Positions 10,901 through 18,169 of a stretch of 64,000 nt of DNA are shown one piece after another. Every line of letters starts with the position of its first letter. Within the stretch, counting starts at the first letter, position 1. Under the pieces are notes generated by a model. That model saw only the letters and a list, made by a program, of their open reading frames with translations. It was not told the origin of the DNA and searched no databases. The stretch lies in NCBI GenBank assembly GCA_044450785.1, contig JBIOJM010000003.1, positions 12,139-76,138 of the forward strand, written 5' to 3'. The stretch comes from JBIOJM01 sp044450785. Lineage in GTDB: Bacteria > Planctomycetota > Planctomycetia > Isosphaerales > Isosphaeraceae. The position numbers and the translations under genes were made by a program.

Positions 10901-13039
10901 AGCTCCACAAGCTTCACGATCAATTGGTCCGGTAGCGACGATCCCGGCGGCTCCGGACTGGCCAGCTACTCCGTGTACGTTTCGGACAATGAAGGCGCCT
11001 TCGCCCCATTGATGATCGATACGACTCAGACATCCACGAACTTCATGGGAGTCGATGGACATCGCTACGGTTTCTACAGCGTCGCGACCGACAACGTCGG
11101 TAACGTCGAGCCAACTCCCAGTTCGGCCCAGGCAACGACCTTGGTCGACGTCACGCCCCCGACCAGCACGGTCAACCCGCTCCCGGCCGAGACGACGTCC
11201 ACGAGCTTCACCGTCTCGGTCACCGGGTCTGATCCCACCACTGCGGGCGGCACACCCTCAGGTGTCGCGTCATATGCCATCTACGACTCGACCGACGGCG
11301 GCGCCTTCGCGCTCTTCACGACCGTCCCGGCCTCGAATCCGACAGCAACCTTCACCGCCCAGGCCGGGAACACGTACGGGTTCTACAGCGTGGCGACCGA
11401 CAACGCCGGCAATATCCAGGCAACCCCAGCCTCCGCGCAGACGACCGTCCAGATCCTTCCGCCTCTGAAGATCGCCTCCGTCTCCTCCGTGACACCAAAC
11501 CCGCGCAATACCGCGGTTTCCGCCATCGACGTCTCCTTGAGCGCGCCGATCAATCCTGGCTCGTTCACGACCAGTGCCCTGACGCTCACCGATAATGGCG
11601 GCCCCAATTTGATCACGAGCGCCGTCACGCTCACTTTCGTCTCAGGCTCGACTTACCAGATTGGCGGGCTCGCCGGCCTCACCAAGAGCGACGGCGGATA
11701 CGTGTTGACGGTCGATGCCGCCGACATTCAGGACACCTATGGCAACCCGGGCATCGGCACCGTGTGGACCTCCTGGCTCATGGACACGACGCCTCCCATC
11801 AGCCGCGTGAAGCCGCTCCCCGTGCGCGGCACAAGCCTCAGCTTTACTGTCTCCGTCGCGGGATCTGACCCGAATGGGCCGAACAACAGCCCCCCATCAG
11901 GCGTGGCGTCGTACGACGTTTACGCCTCCATCAATGGCGGCGCCTGGAAGCTCTGGACCAACGTCCCCGCGTCCGCCCCGTCGGCCATCTACACGGGGCA
12001 GAGCAACACGACGTACACGTTCTATAGCATCGCCCACGATTTGGCCGGGAACCTTGAGGTCAAGACGCCGCTGATCGAGGCCAGCACGTATCTTCCGGAC
12101 TTGACCCCACCGGTCACGTCAGTCGATGGCACGAGCGGGACCAACCCGAGCACGGTCGATCCTTCGCTTGGCACATTCGCGCTCGACCTCACAGGGTCCG
12201 ACGAAGGCGGCAGCGGCCTGGCGTACTTCGAAGTCTTCACGTCAGTCGATTCAGGCACATACGCGATGGTTGGACCGGCTATTCCCGCCGGACCACCGGA
12301 TGGCACGGGGAACGTCCACGCGACCATCCCTTACCAGGGCCTGACCGACGGCTCGACGCACACCTATTCGTTCTTCAGCATCGGGATCGACGGCGCGGGC
12401 AACGTGCAGTCGACGCCGGCTACACCCAATCTGGCGCTTACCGAGACGTTCCAGAACGCGACGCCAACGCAGCTCCAGGTGACGCGCCTGGTCGTCGAGA
12501 ACGGCGCTGTCGAGCGGTCCTATGTCCGGTACGTCGAAGTCTCCTTCAACGAGTCAGACAGCCAGTCGAGTGGCGAGCTCACCCAGATCGTCAACTCGGT
12601 CGGTTCGGCGTCGCCCGAAATCCAACTCTCCAAGTACGACCTCAACGGCGACGCTTCGAGCAAGACGCCTGTATCGCTCTCGGGAGTGACCGTCGAAATG
12701 ATCGACCACGCCATCGAGCTCGACTTTGGCGCGACCGGCATCGGCGGCAACCCCAACACGACCGCGGCCGATGGCTATTACGAAGTCGACATCAAGCTAC
12801 CGAGCGGTCAGACTGCCGTGCACCACTTCTACCGGTTGCTGGGGGACGTCACGGGTGACGGAATCGTCGACCAGAACGACGTGAACGAGATCGCCGCCAG
12901 CATCGGCGAGACGTCGCCGACGGGCTGGACGCCGCTGAACGCGGATGTGACGGGCACTGGCACCGTGACCGCGTTCGACCTGACGCTGGCCACGCGGTCG
13001 AAGGGCCGGAAGCTGGGATCAGGGCTTTCTCTGGGATGA
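2..13039 (+). CDS. Giant multidomain surface protein with RHS core and dockerin-like end (5' partial)
   Basis: The frame is already open at base 2, so the N-terminus lies upstream; more than 4,340 residues are visible. In order (base positions) it holds: five near-identical repeats of about 139 residues (2-1947); a jelly-roll-like module starting NPGAETGNLNGW (about 1975-2480); Ig-like modules with AxFxSALGG-type strands (3040-3660 and 4050-4680); a CARDB-like module (3680-4050); three PPC-like beta modules (4690-5650); an RHS/YD-repeat region (about 6600-8900, many YDxxGN units); a hydrophobic helical stretch (about 9040-9620); a FENxxTAxAPAQ beta module (9650-10260); repeated Ig-like units ending YGF(Y/F)SVATDN (10280-11440) and relatives to 12450; and a dockerin-like end (12838-13010, GDVTGDGIVDQNDV). 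It is presumably secreted and surface attached. The RHS core sits mid-protein instead of delivering a C-terminal toxin. Substrate or partner is unknown. Confidence 0.85.
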   Translation, partial: TPTTIIVEGTGDTLATNVLPNTTLWVQANDILGNATLNVPNGLTNDGTILLQSANVYNSYTDKLALSGTFTNAADGTIQASAGSGGARTITGTLVNQGKIVADSNQLLVFTGNYNAAGGTIAGPGYLYNTTLYITASTPTPTTVLIGGTGDTLATNVLPNTTLWVQANDTWGNATLTVPNGLTNDGTILLQSANVYNSYTDTLALSGTFTNAADGTIHAGAGSGGARTITGKLVNQGLIVADSNQLLVIPATYYAAGGTIAGPGYLYNTTLYITASTPTPTTILIGGTGDTLATNVLPNTTLWVQANDTWGNATLNVPNGLTNDGTVLLQSSNVYNSYTDKLALSGTFTNAPDGTIHAATGSGGARTITGTLVNQGQIAAAGNQLLVFTGTYYAAGGSIAGPGYIYNSKLYVTASPSGGTTILLGGTGDTLKSNVLSGTTLWVQANDTWGNATLTVPNGLTNDGTILLQSANVYNSYTDTLTTGTGTFTNAADGTIHAGTGSGGARTITGTLVNQGQIVADSNQLLVFTGNYNAAGGTITGPGYLYNSSISITASTPTPTTILIGGTGDTLATNILPNTTLWVQANDTWGNATLTVPDGLTNDGTILLQSANVYNSYTDKLALSGTFTNAAAGTIDAGTGSGGGRSIVVSAATTLTGNLLTNPGAETGNLNGWTVGGSSNPRVDSGSFDPGINPHSGTYDFLGGTGASGTLTQNVPLVGTQGITAAAIDAGTLIANVGFWEQGLNQGTPSDDAQVTLTFRAASGTVVSTASTPEVDSHNGSWQQYDGSFAIPVSTRSIDYTIQFIRHFGNDLDAFVDDTSLTVGSGAVVNAGTINLDTNTTLGSTGANQVNTGLISIAGATVTVVGSSFGNETGGLISGYGTFNTSGLTLTNNGIIDLSPPSILGVQMTPSAVAITYYDTVAMNATTVTNPANYTLLGSGGDGIFGNGNDVNESGLISQVTYNASTKTVTLQLSSDLPVDFYRVEVNGSAVQDTSGTALLAGKEDLVNRVLGLVPATVSVALDPASDSGASNHDGITNVTNPTFDVQVNQAGTIGIDFDGNGTIDATMSVQVGGTYQLTAPTLANGTYSAAATFISALGGTSQSSTTYTIDTVGPHVASMSPNGTIGTSISEVAVTFNELVDLNTFTPSAITLTGSGGVIAVAQPQPVSGSTYDIGFATQTAQGGYTLTIAPSVADLAGNKMDQNQNGINGEPGDSFTGSFTIGLPDLAVTATQAPSSAVLGAIIPVSWTVTNVSPTNPAPSMWTDAVYVSPDSVLDGTAIRLISVGAPDQPPLNPGASYTRNESITIPGNLSAGSDFLLFVANDNGGQLETDAGNDTNDLVAVPITLLPPAQASVSLDPASDSGAPDHPGFTNVTAPTFDVLVNQAGTITVDFDGNAAHDQTLAVAAGGTYKFTAPILANGSYTAAATFNAGLAGVVNTSFNYTIDTVGAHVTSVSPTGTIGISASEVTVTFNEPVDLNSFIPSVITFTGPGGPIAVNQPQLVSGTTYSISFATQAASGGYTLTIAPTVTDFAGNELDQNQNGINGELTDSFTGSFTENLPVGGPITLNTPTLGFVPPNYVDDWTFFGRAGQTITTVVATSAAQNGLPPPPLNFAQLTLEDSNGNVLGTASNIQSGAAATLADITLPGDGVYTLEIQATAGQPGVTGFYDLTVADATVHQIPLTVNQPETGQLEDQYSTDQWVFSAMANQQVKFDLLAAASPNIAFDLTGPNGYTAFSGLTTSSGAIDLPTSGNYTVTVHTTGLPGGYGFELEQASQIALTLNTPYQMALAGSGQSQLFNVTLGAGNPLEINLTDPNAQDQNEVYVSYGKPPTRNSYDYRYTGGAAADHTVVLTAKPGTYYILVYNNLVKSTGTYTIEAESAPFLLSGMNPTTIGNAGDTTVQLSGVFPLGTGGGGYVLETAPTLQLIDHNGMVVPGVSAVLKPPPFGSVGGLSGGVSPDGTMIVSAVIPGGMVLPGIYSVRVTDNSGYSQTLTNILTVVQGGLGILKTNVIVPNPIGYHVASTIYVQYTNIGDAPLQAPLLVLSATQNGVAGALMTLDSSKIVSGFWTSATPDGYSQSVQFLASGAIPGILQPGESMTVPVYYAGWLTGQWDFSRPPIDFTLGVLDNTSTQTTNWASLQNSLKPATVSQTAWNALYPNLTGELGPTWGSYVQRLDTDAQYLAGLGENVTDIGQLFSFEVQQANGYSPMSSLASSTDAQVASPGLPLSFARTFTPGIIARNHFGRFGWGWSDSWDTSLTVDSDGSVNVLGPDGSLRRFQPDSRGGYFDQPGDHGTLEALPGGGYNLTELSGAATTYNANGTLNYVQDTNGNRITAGYTGGLLTKLTHSSGQSLTLQYNAAGLVSSVTDSAGRTTTYAYDPTNQYLTREAGFDGKVTSYTYDTGANPVTAHALLSVNYPSGSHQYYTYDPEGRLSDDQRDGGVQDQSYSYNEGQVRVADIFGDTTKYSYDARGLEVQVQGPLGNTAFYAYDTNGNLIQATDAAGQTYRYTYDNYGDVLTSTDPLGRTVTNTYDCADDRLASTTNANGNTTTFVYDGNGNLTTKTYADGTIESLAYDPIGNVVSSINGSGQVTGYTRDAAGNLLTETFADGSETVFTYDAHENLTSASNANGTTTLSYDANDRLTRISYPGGLYLTYSYDSAGRRARMTDQSGYAVTYGYDAVGDLASLTDGSGALIVRYTYNSLGQLSREDRGNGTYVTYAYDAASELLHLVNYAADGSVDSRFDDTYDNLGRVQSETTLDGTWGYTYDAVGELIHAVFASTNPAVPSQDLAYSYDAAGNRTQTVINGVKTVYTSNARNEYTSVGGVPYTYNADGDLVSNGVTTNTYDLAGHLIGVAGPTGTTTYTYDGLGNRLSSTAGGQVERYLIDALGGDNLVGVFDGQGGLVAHYTYGIGLASQATPAGMNYYEFTPGNSTAGLTNALGSLFQSYVYAPFGNTIATPVSSPQASSNPFTYGGRAGFTDPIGETFGTQVGTYNSETGTVDDHSFAELLGQYEDDFALANGIAGTILAFAKENLPGLETPMLDHWLGGLGLINDVNSLYNDVTSLGTGPNALTSLYFDTSSFFVDTISYGAGALSVAANTLADQAEALSVRAALASDLDFAISATGFARSAALLSETAGSLASGGALVGLALGLYKLEYNYLQEHGMDIANAILDDVDSIEKALESGLSRILDNLADLIADVVNSIDPNDKFGPAGFGPQAFVSPANPFPYHIDFENSPTASAPAQRVDITDQLDPNLDWSTFQWTGFGFGDNTISIPADSQHYETTLPMTYNGVTFRVIVTLDLNPLTGMLHASFQSLNAANLMTGLADCPGTLSLGPPDPFADLPPDVTIGFLPPEDGTGRGMGYLTYTVQPKSDLGTGTQIRNVADVTFDLGTTIATDQVSETDPTLGVDPTKQDLVTIDAVAPTSSVAALPPVENTSSLTVTWSGQDDPGGSGVATYDIYASDNGAPFVPWLSDTTATSASYVGLDGHTYGFFSVATDNAGNQETIKTAAEATTTIDVSPPTSAVAALPTFSPGSFTLAWSGSDANGVGIASYDVYVSDNGGAFSPLLTGTTTTSTTFSGSNGHTYGFYSVATDNLGNRQPAQGSAQARTTVDSAAPTSTVAALPPFSSTSFTINWSGSDDPGGSGLASYSVYVSDNEGAFAPLMIDTTQTSTNFMGVDGHRYGFYSVATDNVGNVEPTPSSAQATTLVDVTPPTSTVNPLPAETTSTSFTVSVTGSDPTTAGGTPSGVASYAIYDSTDGGAFALFTTVPASNPTATFTAQAGNTYGFYSVATDNAGNIQATPASAQTTVQILPPLKIASVSSVTPNPRNTAVSAIDVSLSAPINPGSFTTSALTLTDNGGPNLITSAVTLTFVSGSTYQIGGLAGLTKSDGGYVLTVDAADIQDTYGNPGIGTVWTSWLMDTTPPISRVKPLPVRGTSLSFTVSVAGSDPNGPNNSPPSGVASYDVYASINGGAWKLWTNVPASAPSAIYTGQSNTTYTFYSIAHDLAGNLEVKTPLIEASTYLPDLTPPVTSVDGTSGTNPSTVDPSLGTFALDLTGSDEGGSGLAYFEVFTSVDSGTYAMVGPAIPAGPPDGTGNVHATIPYQGLTDGSTHTYSFFSIGIDGAGNVQSTPATPNLALTETFQNATPTQLQVTRLVVENGAVERSYVRYVEVSFNESDSQSSGELTQIVNSVGSASPEIQLSKYDLNGDASSKTPVSLSGVTVEMIDHAIELDFGATGIGGNPNTTAADGYYEVDIKLPSGQTAVHHFYRLLGDVTGDGIVDQNDVNEIAASIGETSPTGWTPLNADVTGTGTVTAFDLTLATRSKGRKLGSGLSLG

Positions 13040-13045
13040 GACTCA

Positions 13046-13099
13046 TTGGTCCTTGGTCCTTGGTCCTTGGTCCTTGGTCCTTGGTCCTTGGTCCTTGGT
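13046..13099. repeat. 7-bp tandem repeat (TTGGTCC), about 7.5 copies
   Basis: Seven perfect TTGGTCC units run from 13046 to 13094, followed by a partial TTGGT. The array lies just after the stop codon of the giant surface gene, in the 274-bp gap before the PEP-CTERM gene. An imperfect direct repeat of GGCTTTCYCTGGGATG flanks it (about 13023 and 13116). It resembles the short tandemly repeated heptamers known between genes in cyanobacteria. No role can be read from it. Confidence 0.9.
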
Positions 13100-13313
13100 G
13101 CGGAAGTCAGGCTCACGGCTTTCCCTGGGATGGGACGCACTCGTGAGACTACCACGTTGCTTTTTCGAGACAGGGGTTGCATTCCACGAGACCATCGGGA
13201 AGGATCAGTCAGTCGCTAACGACTCTCCCGGTGACCATCGGCGCGCGAAGCCAAAAGTGTGTGCGCTTGAAGTGTGAACGTATTTGCCGGCTTACCTTGA
13301 AGGAATATTCGTC

Positions 13314-14051
13314 ATGCCACGAGGAATGTGGATCTGGTGTCTTCCCGTTGTGCTGTTGCTGTTTGCGGTTCCGGCCCGAGCCGACTTCGTGATTTCGATC
13401 GGGAGCCCGACGATTCCCCAGGGAGGCACCGGCACGCTTGACGTCTTGCTCACGAGCACCGCCGGCTCGTTGTCACCCGATCTCCTCAACAACTACGCGT
13501 TCACGCTTCAGATCACGGGCCCGAATGAACTGATGTTCTCGACCTCGCAGAGCTTTGCCTATCTCACGAACAGCCAGTATGTCTTCTTCGGCGACAGCAT
13601 CGATCAAATGAACACGGGTTCAGGAGGAACCGTATCGACCTCGCTGACGGGTTACGCCAACGACACGTTCGTCGGCAACGATTCCACTGCATCCGGCAAT
13701 CCGGTTTCCTTGACGTCGGCCAACACAGCGACGCCGGTGCTGCTGGCGGCCCTCACGCTCGACGCCACGATCACCAGTCCAGGTGATTCCTATTCGATCA
13801 GCCTCGGGCCATCCAGCGGCGATGGTTCGATGAACACCAGCAGCAAGACGGTTTTCGACGTCGTGGATTTCGCCAACACAGGACTGGAGACTTCGTCCGT
13901 TCCCTTCACCAGTACATCGGGAACGGTGATGATCGGGCCCGCCTCCGTACCCGAGCCGGCCTCGCTCGTCTCCGGGCTCATCGGAATGATCACCCTGGCT
14001 GGCTTTTGCGGAGTACGCCGCCTTCATCGCATCAAGCAACGATCAACTTGA
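13314..14051 (+). CDS. PEP-CTERM sorting domain protein, secreted
   Basis: The start at 13314 is chosen over the in-frame 13284 because AAGGA lies about 10 bases upstream and the product then begins with a clean signal peptide (MPRGMWIWCLPVVLLLF, likely cleaved after ARA). The mature part is a beta-rich domain of about 190 residues with many Ser, Thr and Gly. The C-terminus has the full tripartite sorting signal: VPEPASL, a hydrophobic helix (VSGLIGMITLAGF), then a basic tail (RRLHRIKQR). Such proteins are processed by exosortase and placed at the cell surface. No exosortase is in the window. The beta domain is not recognised further. Confidence 0.88.
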   Translation: MPRGMWIWCLPVVLLLFAVPARADFVISIGSPTIPQGGTGTLDVLLTSTAGSLSPDLLNNYAFTLQITGPNELMFSTSQSFAYLTNSQYVFFGDSIDQMNTGSGGTVSTSLTGYANDTFVGNDSTASGNPVSLTSANTATPVLLAALTLDATITSPGDSYSISLGPSSGDGSMNTSSKTVFDVVDFANTGLETSSVPFTSTSGTVMIGPASVPEPASLVSGLIGMITLAGFCGVRRLHRIKQRST

Positions 14052-14251
14052 AGCCTTCTGAGTCCCGCCATGTCGAAGACGAGCACGAAGCAGGATCACG
14101 CCCCGCGACCCAATCCCCGCGCCCATTCACCCAGGCGACGCTCCCAGGCCAGCTCGTCGCCGGAATCCTCGTCGACGAGCCAGCGCCTGATCTCTTCGGC
14201 GCGCAGCGGAAGGAACCGGCTCGACTCGGCCGGCGAACCGGGCTCACGCTC

Positions 14252-14944
14252 TCACGGCTCGTCTTTCGCGAACAACTCGCGGAGGGGCAGGACGAAGCCC
14301 GGCAAGACGGTGCCGCCGTCGAGCGATTGGTCCTCGGCGAGGAGAACCGACTGATCGACAGCGGTGTAGAGCCGCACCGTCCGCTTCCTGGGGTTCACCA
14401 TCCAGACCGACCGCACCCCGGCCTCGAAATACTCTTGGAGCTTGCGGGTCATCTCGGGCTTGGTGTTGCCCTTGCTGAGCACCTCGACGACGAGGTCGGG
14501 GGCCAAATGAGGAATCGGGGTCTTGGGCCGCTTGCGGCCGGGGAGGCGATCCCAGGAAGTGAACGAGACGTCGGGGATGCGGACCAGGCCGGAGAAGAGC
14601 CGGATGGTGCCGGCTTCGCCCGCGACGATCCCCAGCTTGTGCCGTCGCACGAACGTGCCCACCAAGATGATGATCGTGACGGCGATCTCCGACTCCTCGA
14701 AACCCATGGGCTTCTCCACCAGGGTCCCCTCGACCAACTCACAGGGTCGGTTTTCCCGATCCAGGACCTTGATCACATCCTTCTCGGTGGCGGTGCCCGG
14801 AGTCGGATGGAGCCGCACCCGGCCGGCCGGGATATTTCCCAGCCGCTTGAGCAGGTCGCCGATGGTGACGCCGCCCTCCATCGGAGGGCGGAGCCGGATC
14901 GATTGGGACCTGGGCCGGCGTTTCGAGGCGCGGATGGTGGCCAT
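14252..14944 (-). CDS. Uma2 family (DUF820) endonuclease-like protein
   Basis: The start is set at the ATG giving MATIRASKRRP; a GTG 13 codons upstream (14983) is also in frame. The product has about 230 residues, a little above the family's usual 180-200 because of a basic N-terminal extension. The restriction-endonuclease-like core is visible as VPD-type sequence (RIPDVSFTSWDRLPG) followed by APDLVVEVLSKGNT, then the family's MTRKLQEYFEAGVRSVWMVN helix-strand. Uma2 proteins are numerous in cyanobacteria and planctomycetes and have a PD-(D/E)XK fold; their biological substrate is not settled. It is transcribed away from the PEP-CTERM gene and in the same direction as the kinase upstream of it. 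Confidence 0.85.
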   Translation of the reverse strand: MATIRASKRRPRSQSIRLRPPMEGGVTIGDLLKRLGNIPAGRVRLHPTPGTATEKDVIKVLDRENRPCELVEGTLVEKPMGFEESEIAVTIIILVGTFVRRHKLGIVAGEAGTIRLFSGLVRIPDVSFTSWDRLPGRKRPKTPIPHLAPDLVVEVLSKGNTKPEMTRKLQEYFEAGVRSVWMVNPRKRTVRLYTAVDQSVLLAEDQSLDGGTVLPGFVLPLRELFAKDEP

Positions 14945-15070
14945 CGCGGACGGACCTCTCGTTTTGATTCGATTCGGTTCCACTCATGGAAGAAACCGTC
15001 CTGATTATAGCGCGCTGGTGGCTGATTGTCTCGGCTGCGACGGGCGGGTGCCGAACACAGAAGCGGCGCG

Positions 15071-17833
15071 TCACGGCTTGGGCGGAACGGCCGCGGGTGG
15101 CGACGGCCGTTTTTTCCGCCACTCGTCCGCCTTGTCCTTCTTGCCCCAGGCTTCGTAGAGCTGGACGATCCGCTCGATGGCCTCGGGCACTCGTTTCTGA
15201 AATTGGGGCGGGATCTTGGCTGCGCGGGCCTCGAGGCCCTTGTAACCCTGGACCAGGAGCGGTTCGGCCTCGGCGTACTTCTTCTGGCCAACCAGGCTGG
15301 CGCCGAGCAAGCTTCGGGTATCGAATGTGGACCAGTCGTCAGGAGTCGTCTTGTCGCACATCGCCAGGGCCTGGCGCAGGAGCGGCTCGGCCTCGGCGGG
15401 TTTGACGTGGAGGTAGACTCGGGCGAGGTTGTTCATCGAGGCCAGGGTACCGGGATCGGCGGTGCCGAGTTTGGCCAGCCGCCGCTTCAGCGTCTCCTGG
15501 TCGACGGCTACGGCGTCGGCGAACCGGCGGGCCCCCAGGTAAGCCAGGGCGAGGCTGTCCCGGGAGAAAAGCGTGCTGGAGTGGTCGGGCCCGAGCTGGG
15601 CCTCGCTCCACTTCAGTGCTTCCTCGTGCAAGGGGATGGCGTCGGCGATCCGGCCGGCGTCAACGTACGCCAGGGCGAGGTTGCTCATCGAGAGCATCGT
15701 GTTGGGGTGGCTGGGCCCGAAATTCTTCCGCAGCCGCTTCAGCGTCTGTTCGAAGAGCGGCAGTGCCTCGGCGAGCCGGCCGGCGTCTCGATAGGCGTTG
15801 GCCAGGTTGTTGAGCGCGGTCAGGGTGTGGATGTGGTCGGGCCCGAGCTGGGCCTCGAGCCGCTTCAGCGTTTCCTCGTGCAGGGGCAAGGCGTCGGCAA
15901 GCCGGCCAGCGTTCACATAGGCATGGGCGAGGTTACCCATCGTGATCAGCGTGAGAGAATGATCAGGGCCGAGCTTGGCCTGACACCTTTTTAGCGCGTC
16001 CTCGAAGAGGGGGAGAGCATCGGCAAGCCGGCCCGTGTCCAGGTACGCCAGCGCGAGGTTGTTCACGCTTCCGAGCGTGTCGGGGTGGTCAGGGCCGAGG
16101 ACCTGCTGCCGCAACGTCAGCGCCTGCTGGTACTGGTGGATTGCCAGGGCCGGCAGGTCCAGGTAATAGTAGGTCTCCCCCAGCGTATCCCGGATCGACC
16201 CTTCCACGGTGGGCTGGCCGGCGAATGATTTTCCGATTCCTCGCTCGGCCGCATCGACCGCGTCGCGCAGCTTCACGTCCTTCCCCAGGCCCCCTTCCTG
16301 GCCCTCTGGTCGCGCGGCCGCCATGACCTTGTTCTGGAAGAAGTCCAGCACGGCCCGCGCCTCGGACTCCGATTGCTTGGTCTTGGCCGTCTCCTGCTCC
16401 GCCCGATCCCGCTCTTTGCGGGTCGCCGCTTCCGCCAACCGAGCCGCGCGTCCGGCCTGGGTAGCGCGGACGGCCTGCCAGACGCTCGCGATCAGACCCA
16501 GCATGAGCGCCACCAGGAACGCCGCCACCCAGGGGTTGCGCCGAAGCCAGCGCGCAAGTTTCTCGGGTGTCGAGGCGTGCCGCGCCTGAATCGGCCGACC
16601 CTCCAGGAACCGGCGCAAGTCCTCAGCCAGGGCCGCCGCCGTTGCGTACCGTCGCGCCGGCTCGCGCACGACAGCCTTGTGGATGATCGTTTCCAGGTCC
16701 CGCGGAACCTTGGGGGCCAGCGTCTTGAGCCGAGGCGGCTCGCCGTGTCGAATTCGCTCGATCAGCATGAACCGATCCGTCTCCACAAAGGCCGGCCGCA
16801 GAGCCACCAGCTCGTACAATGTCAGGCCCAGGCCATAGAGGTCGGACCGCGCATCGCACTCCCCCTGGAACCGCTCCGGGGCCATGTAGCGAGTCGTGCC
16901 CAGGATGTCGCCGGTCGCGGTCAGGTCATCGGCTTCGGCCGTCTTGGCCAGTCCGAAGTCGGCCAACCAGACGTTTCCCTGGGTGTCGAGCAGCAGGTTT
17001 GACGGCTTGACGTCGCGGTGCAAGACGCCCTGTCGATTGGCATATTCGAGCGCCTCGGCCACCTGGAGCCCGATCCGGGCCAGGTTCTGGAAGTACGGCC
17101 GGCTCAATTCCGAGTGCGACAGCAAATCGGAGGAACCGCGGAGGACAAACGACGAGTCGGTCGCCGCGGGGCTCGGGGTAACCTTGGGCGGCGAGAGGAT
17201 CACGGTTACCCCCGATGCGTCCTGGGTCGCCGTCTCCTGAGACGAGAGGAGAGCAGCCGTCGCGAGTGTTCCGGTTGCCAGCGACCGGGCCACGTCGGCC
17301 GCGTCGACCCTGAGCTTACTTCGAGCCTCGACTCGATGGTTGGGCTCTGGCCGGCCTGAGTCATCGACCGGCCCGGAGACGGTGGGTTGCCGCGGGTCGG
17401 GCGCAGCCTCACGCTGCCGCCGCAGCTCGGTGAGGACGGCGTCCAGGCCCAGGCCGTCAATGTATTGCATGACGTAGTAGTGTTGCCCGTCCTGGTGACC
17501 GACCCCGAACACGGGCACGATGTTGGTGTGGTGCAGACGAGCCGCCGCCTTGGCCTCGCGCTCGAACCGCTGGACCTGTTTGTCACGGTGAAGCGCGCTG
17601 GTAGGCAGCACTTTGAGCGCGACGCGGCGGCTCAACACTTCCTCCTCGGCCTCATAAACGACCCCCATCCCGCCCCGGCCGATCTCTCGGATGATCCGGA
17701 AGCCGGCGATCGCTGGAAACGACTGCGCGGTCGGTGCCGGTTGCTCGACCTGCGGCGCGTCGATCGTCGATCGATGGGGCTGCGGGTTCAGCCCGTCGTG
17801 TTTTGGCGGATCAATCTGCGGTTGGTCGTGCAT
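15071..17833 (-). CDS. Membrane Ser/Thr protein kinase with C-terminal TPR array
   Basis: The start is taken at the ATG giving MHDQPQIDPP; an in-frame TTG lies 13 codons upstream (17872). Residues about 44-420 form a Hanks-type kinase: GRGGMG glycine loop, VALK lysine (about 74), HRDVKPSN catalytic loop (about 272), DFG, and MAPERF. About 100 residues of low-complexity sequence are inserted between the alphaC region and the catalytic loop. One transmembrane helix follows (WVAAFLVALMLGLIASVW). Then come a coiled coil rich in Glu/Lys/Arg and seven or more 42-residue TPRs of the kinesin-light-chain type (LGPDHPxTL, AYxxAGRLADALPL). The kinase would face the cytoplasm and the TPRs the far side. 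Such kinases are abundant in planctomycetes; the substrate is unknown. Confidence 0.92.
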   Translation of the reverse strand: MHDQPQIDPPKHDGLNPQPHRSTIDAPQVEQPAPTAQSFPAIAGFRIIREIGRGGMGVVYEAEEEVLSRRVALKVLPTSALHRDKQVQRFEREAKAAARLHHTNIVPVFGVGHQDGQHYYVMQYIDGLGLDAVLTELRRQREAAPDPRQPTVSGPVDDSGRPEPNHRVEARSKLRVDAADVARSLATGTLATAALLSSQETATQDASGVTVILSPPKVTPSPAATDSSFVLRGSSDLLSHSELSRPYFQNLARIGLQVAEALEYANRQGVLHRDVKPSNLLLDTQGNVWLADFGLAKTAEADDLTATGDILGTTRYMAPERFQGECDARSDLYGLGLTLYELVALRPAFVETDRFMLIERIRHGEPPRLKTLAPKVPRDLETIIHKAVVREPARRYATAAALAEDLRRFLEGRPIQARHASTPEKLARWLRRNPWVAAFLVALMLGLIASVWQAVRATQAGRAARLAEAATRKERDRAEQETAKTKQSESEARAVLDFFQNKVMAAARPEGQEGGLGKDVKLRDAVDAAERGIGKSFAGQPTVEGSIRDTLGETYYYLDLPALAIHQYQQALTLRQQVLGPDHPDTLGSVNNLALAYLDTGRLADALPLFEDALKRCQAKLGPDHSLTLITMGNLAHAYVNAGRLADALPLHEETLKRLEAQLGPDHIHTLTALNNLANAYRDAGRLAEALPLFEQTLKRLRKNFGPSHPNTMLSMSNLALAYVDAGRIADAIPLHEEALKWSEAQLGPDHSSTLFSRDSLALAYLGARRFADAVAVDQETLKRRLAKLGTADPGTLASMNNLARVYLHVKPAEAEPLLRQALAMCDKTTPDDWSTFDTRSLLGASLVGQKKYAEAEPLLVQGYKGLEARAAKIPPQFQKRVPEAIERIVQLYEAWGKKDKADEWRKKRPSPPAAVPPKP

Positions 17834-18075
17834 TGGTTCAGCGGAAATGGGAAAACCAGCCTTGCTCTTCAAGCTAGTCCGTCAACACAAGACTGATGAA
17901 GCGCTTGATCGTTTCCAGGTCAATCCCGGCAGGCCGCAGTGCGGCGTCCTGCCGCCCTCTCCGCAATCGATCCCCTGGGTCGGCGCTTGAGTCGCGTCCC
18001 CACGTTGCCCTATCCTCCGCCATGATCCCTCAAGTGTACCTCAGGCCGCATCCAGGGTGCAAATCACCTCCGTCG

Positions 18076-18169
18076 AAAAGGGGATAAGTCCAATTCTTGT
18101 TCAATGGGCTAGAGCGAGCCTGTTTATTGGACTTATCCCCTTTTTCATTTATTGGACTTATCCCCTTTT
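18076..18169. repeat. Inverted/direct repeat element (ATTGGACTTATCCCCTTTT x3)
   Basis: A 19-bp sequence at 18076-18094 is repeated as its exact reverse complement at 18126-18144 and again at 18151-18169. The first two can form a hairpin with a 31-base loop; the last two are direct copies 25 bp apart. This looks like a REP/BIME unit of the kind mobilised by REP-associated tyrosine transposases, but no such transposase is in the window. The rest of the roughly 490-bp gap between the kinase and the acyl carrier protein holds nothing I recognise. Confidence 0.75.

Noticed and set aside
15430..16140. Regularly spaced 126-bp repeats that could suggest an array
   Set aside because: They are in-frame TPR codons of the kinase gene, not CRISPR; no repeat-spacer pattern is present anywhere in the window.
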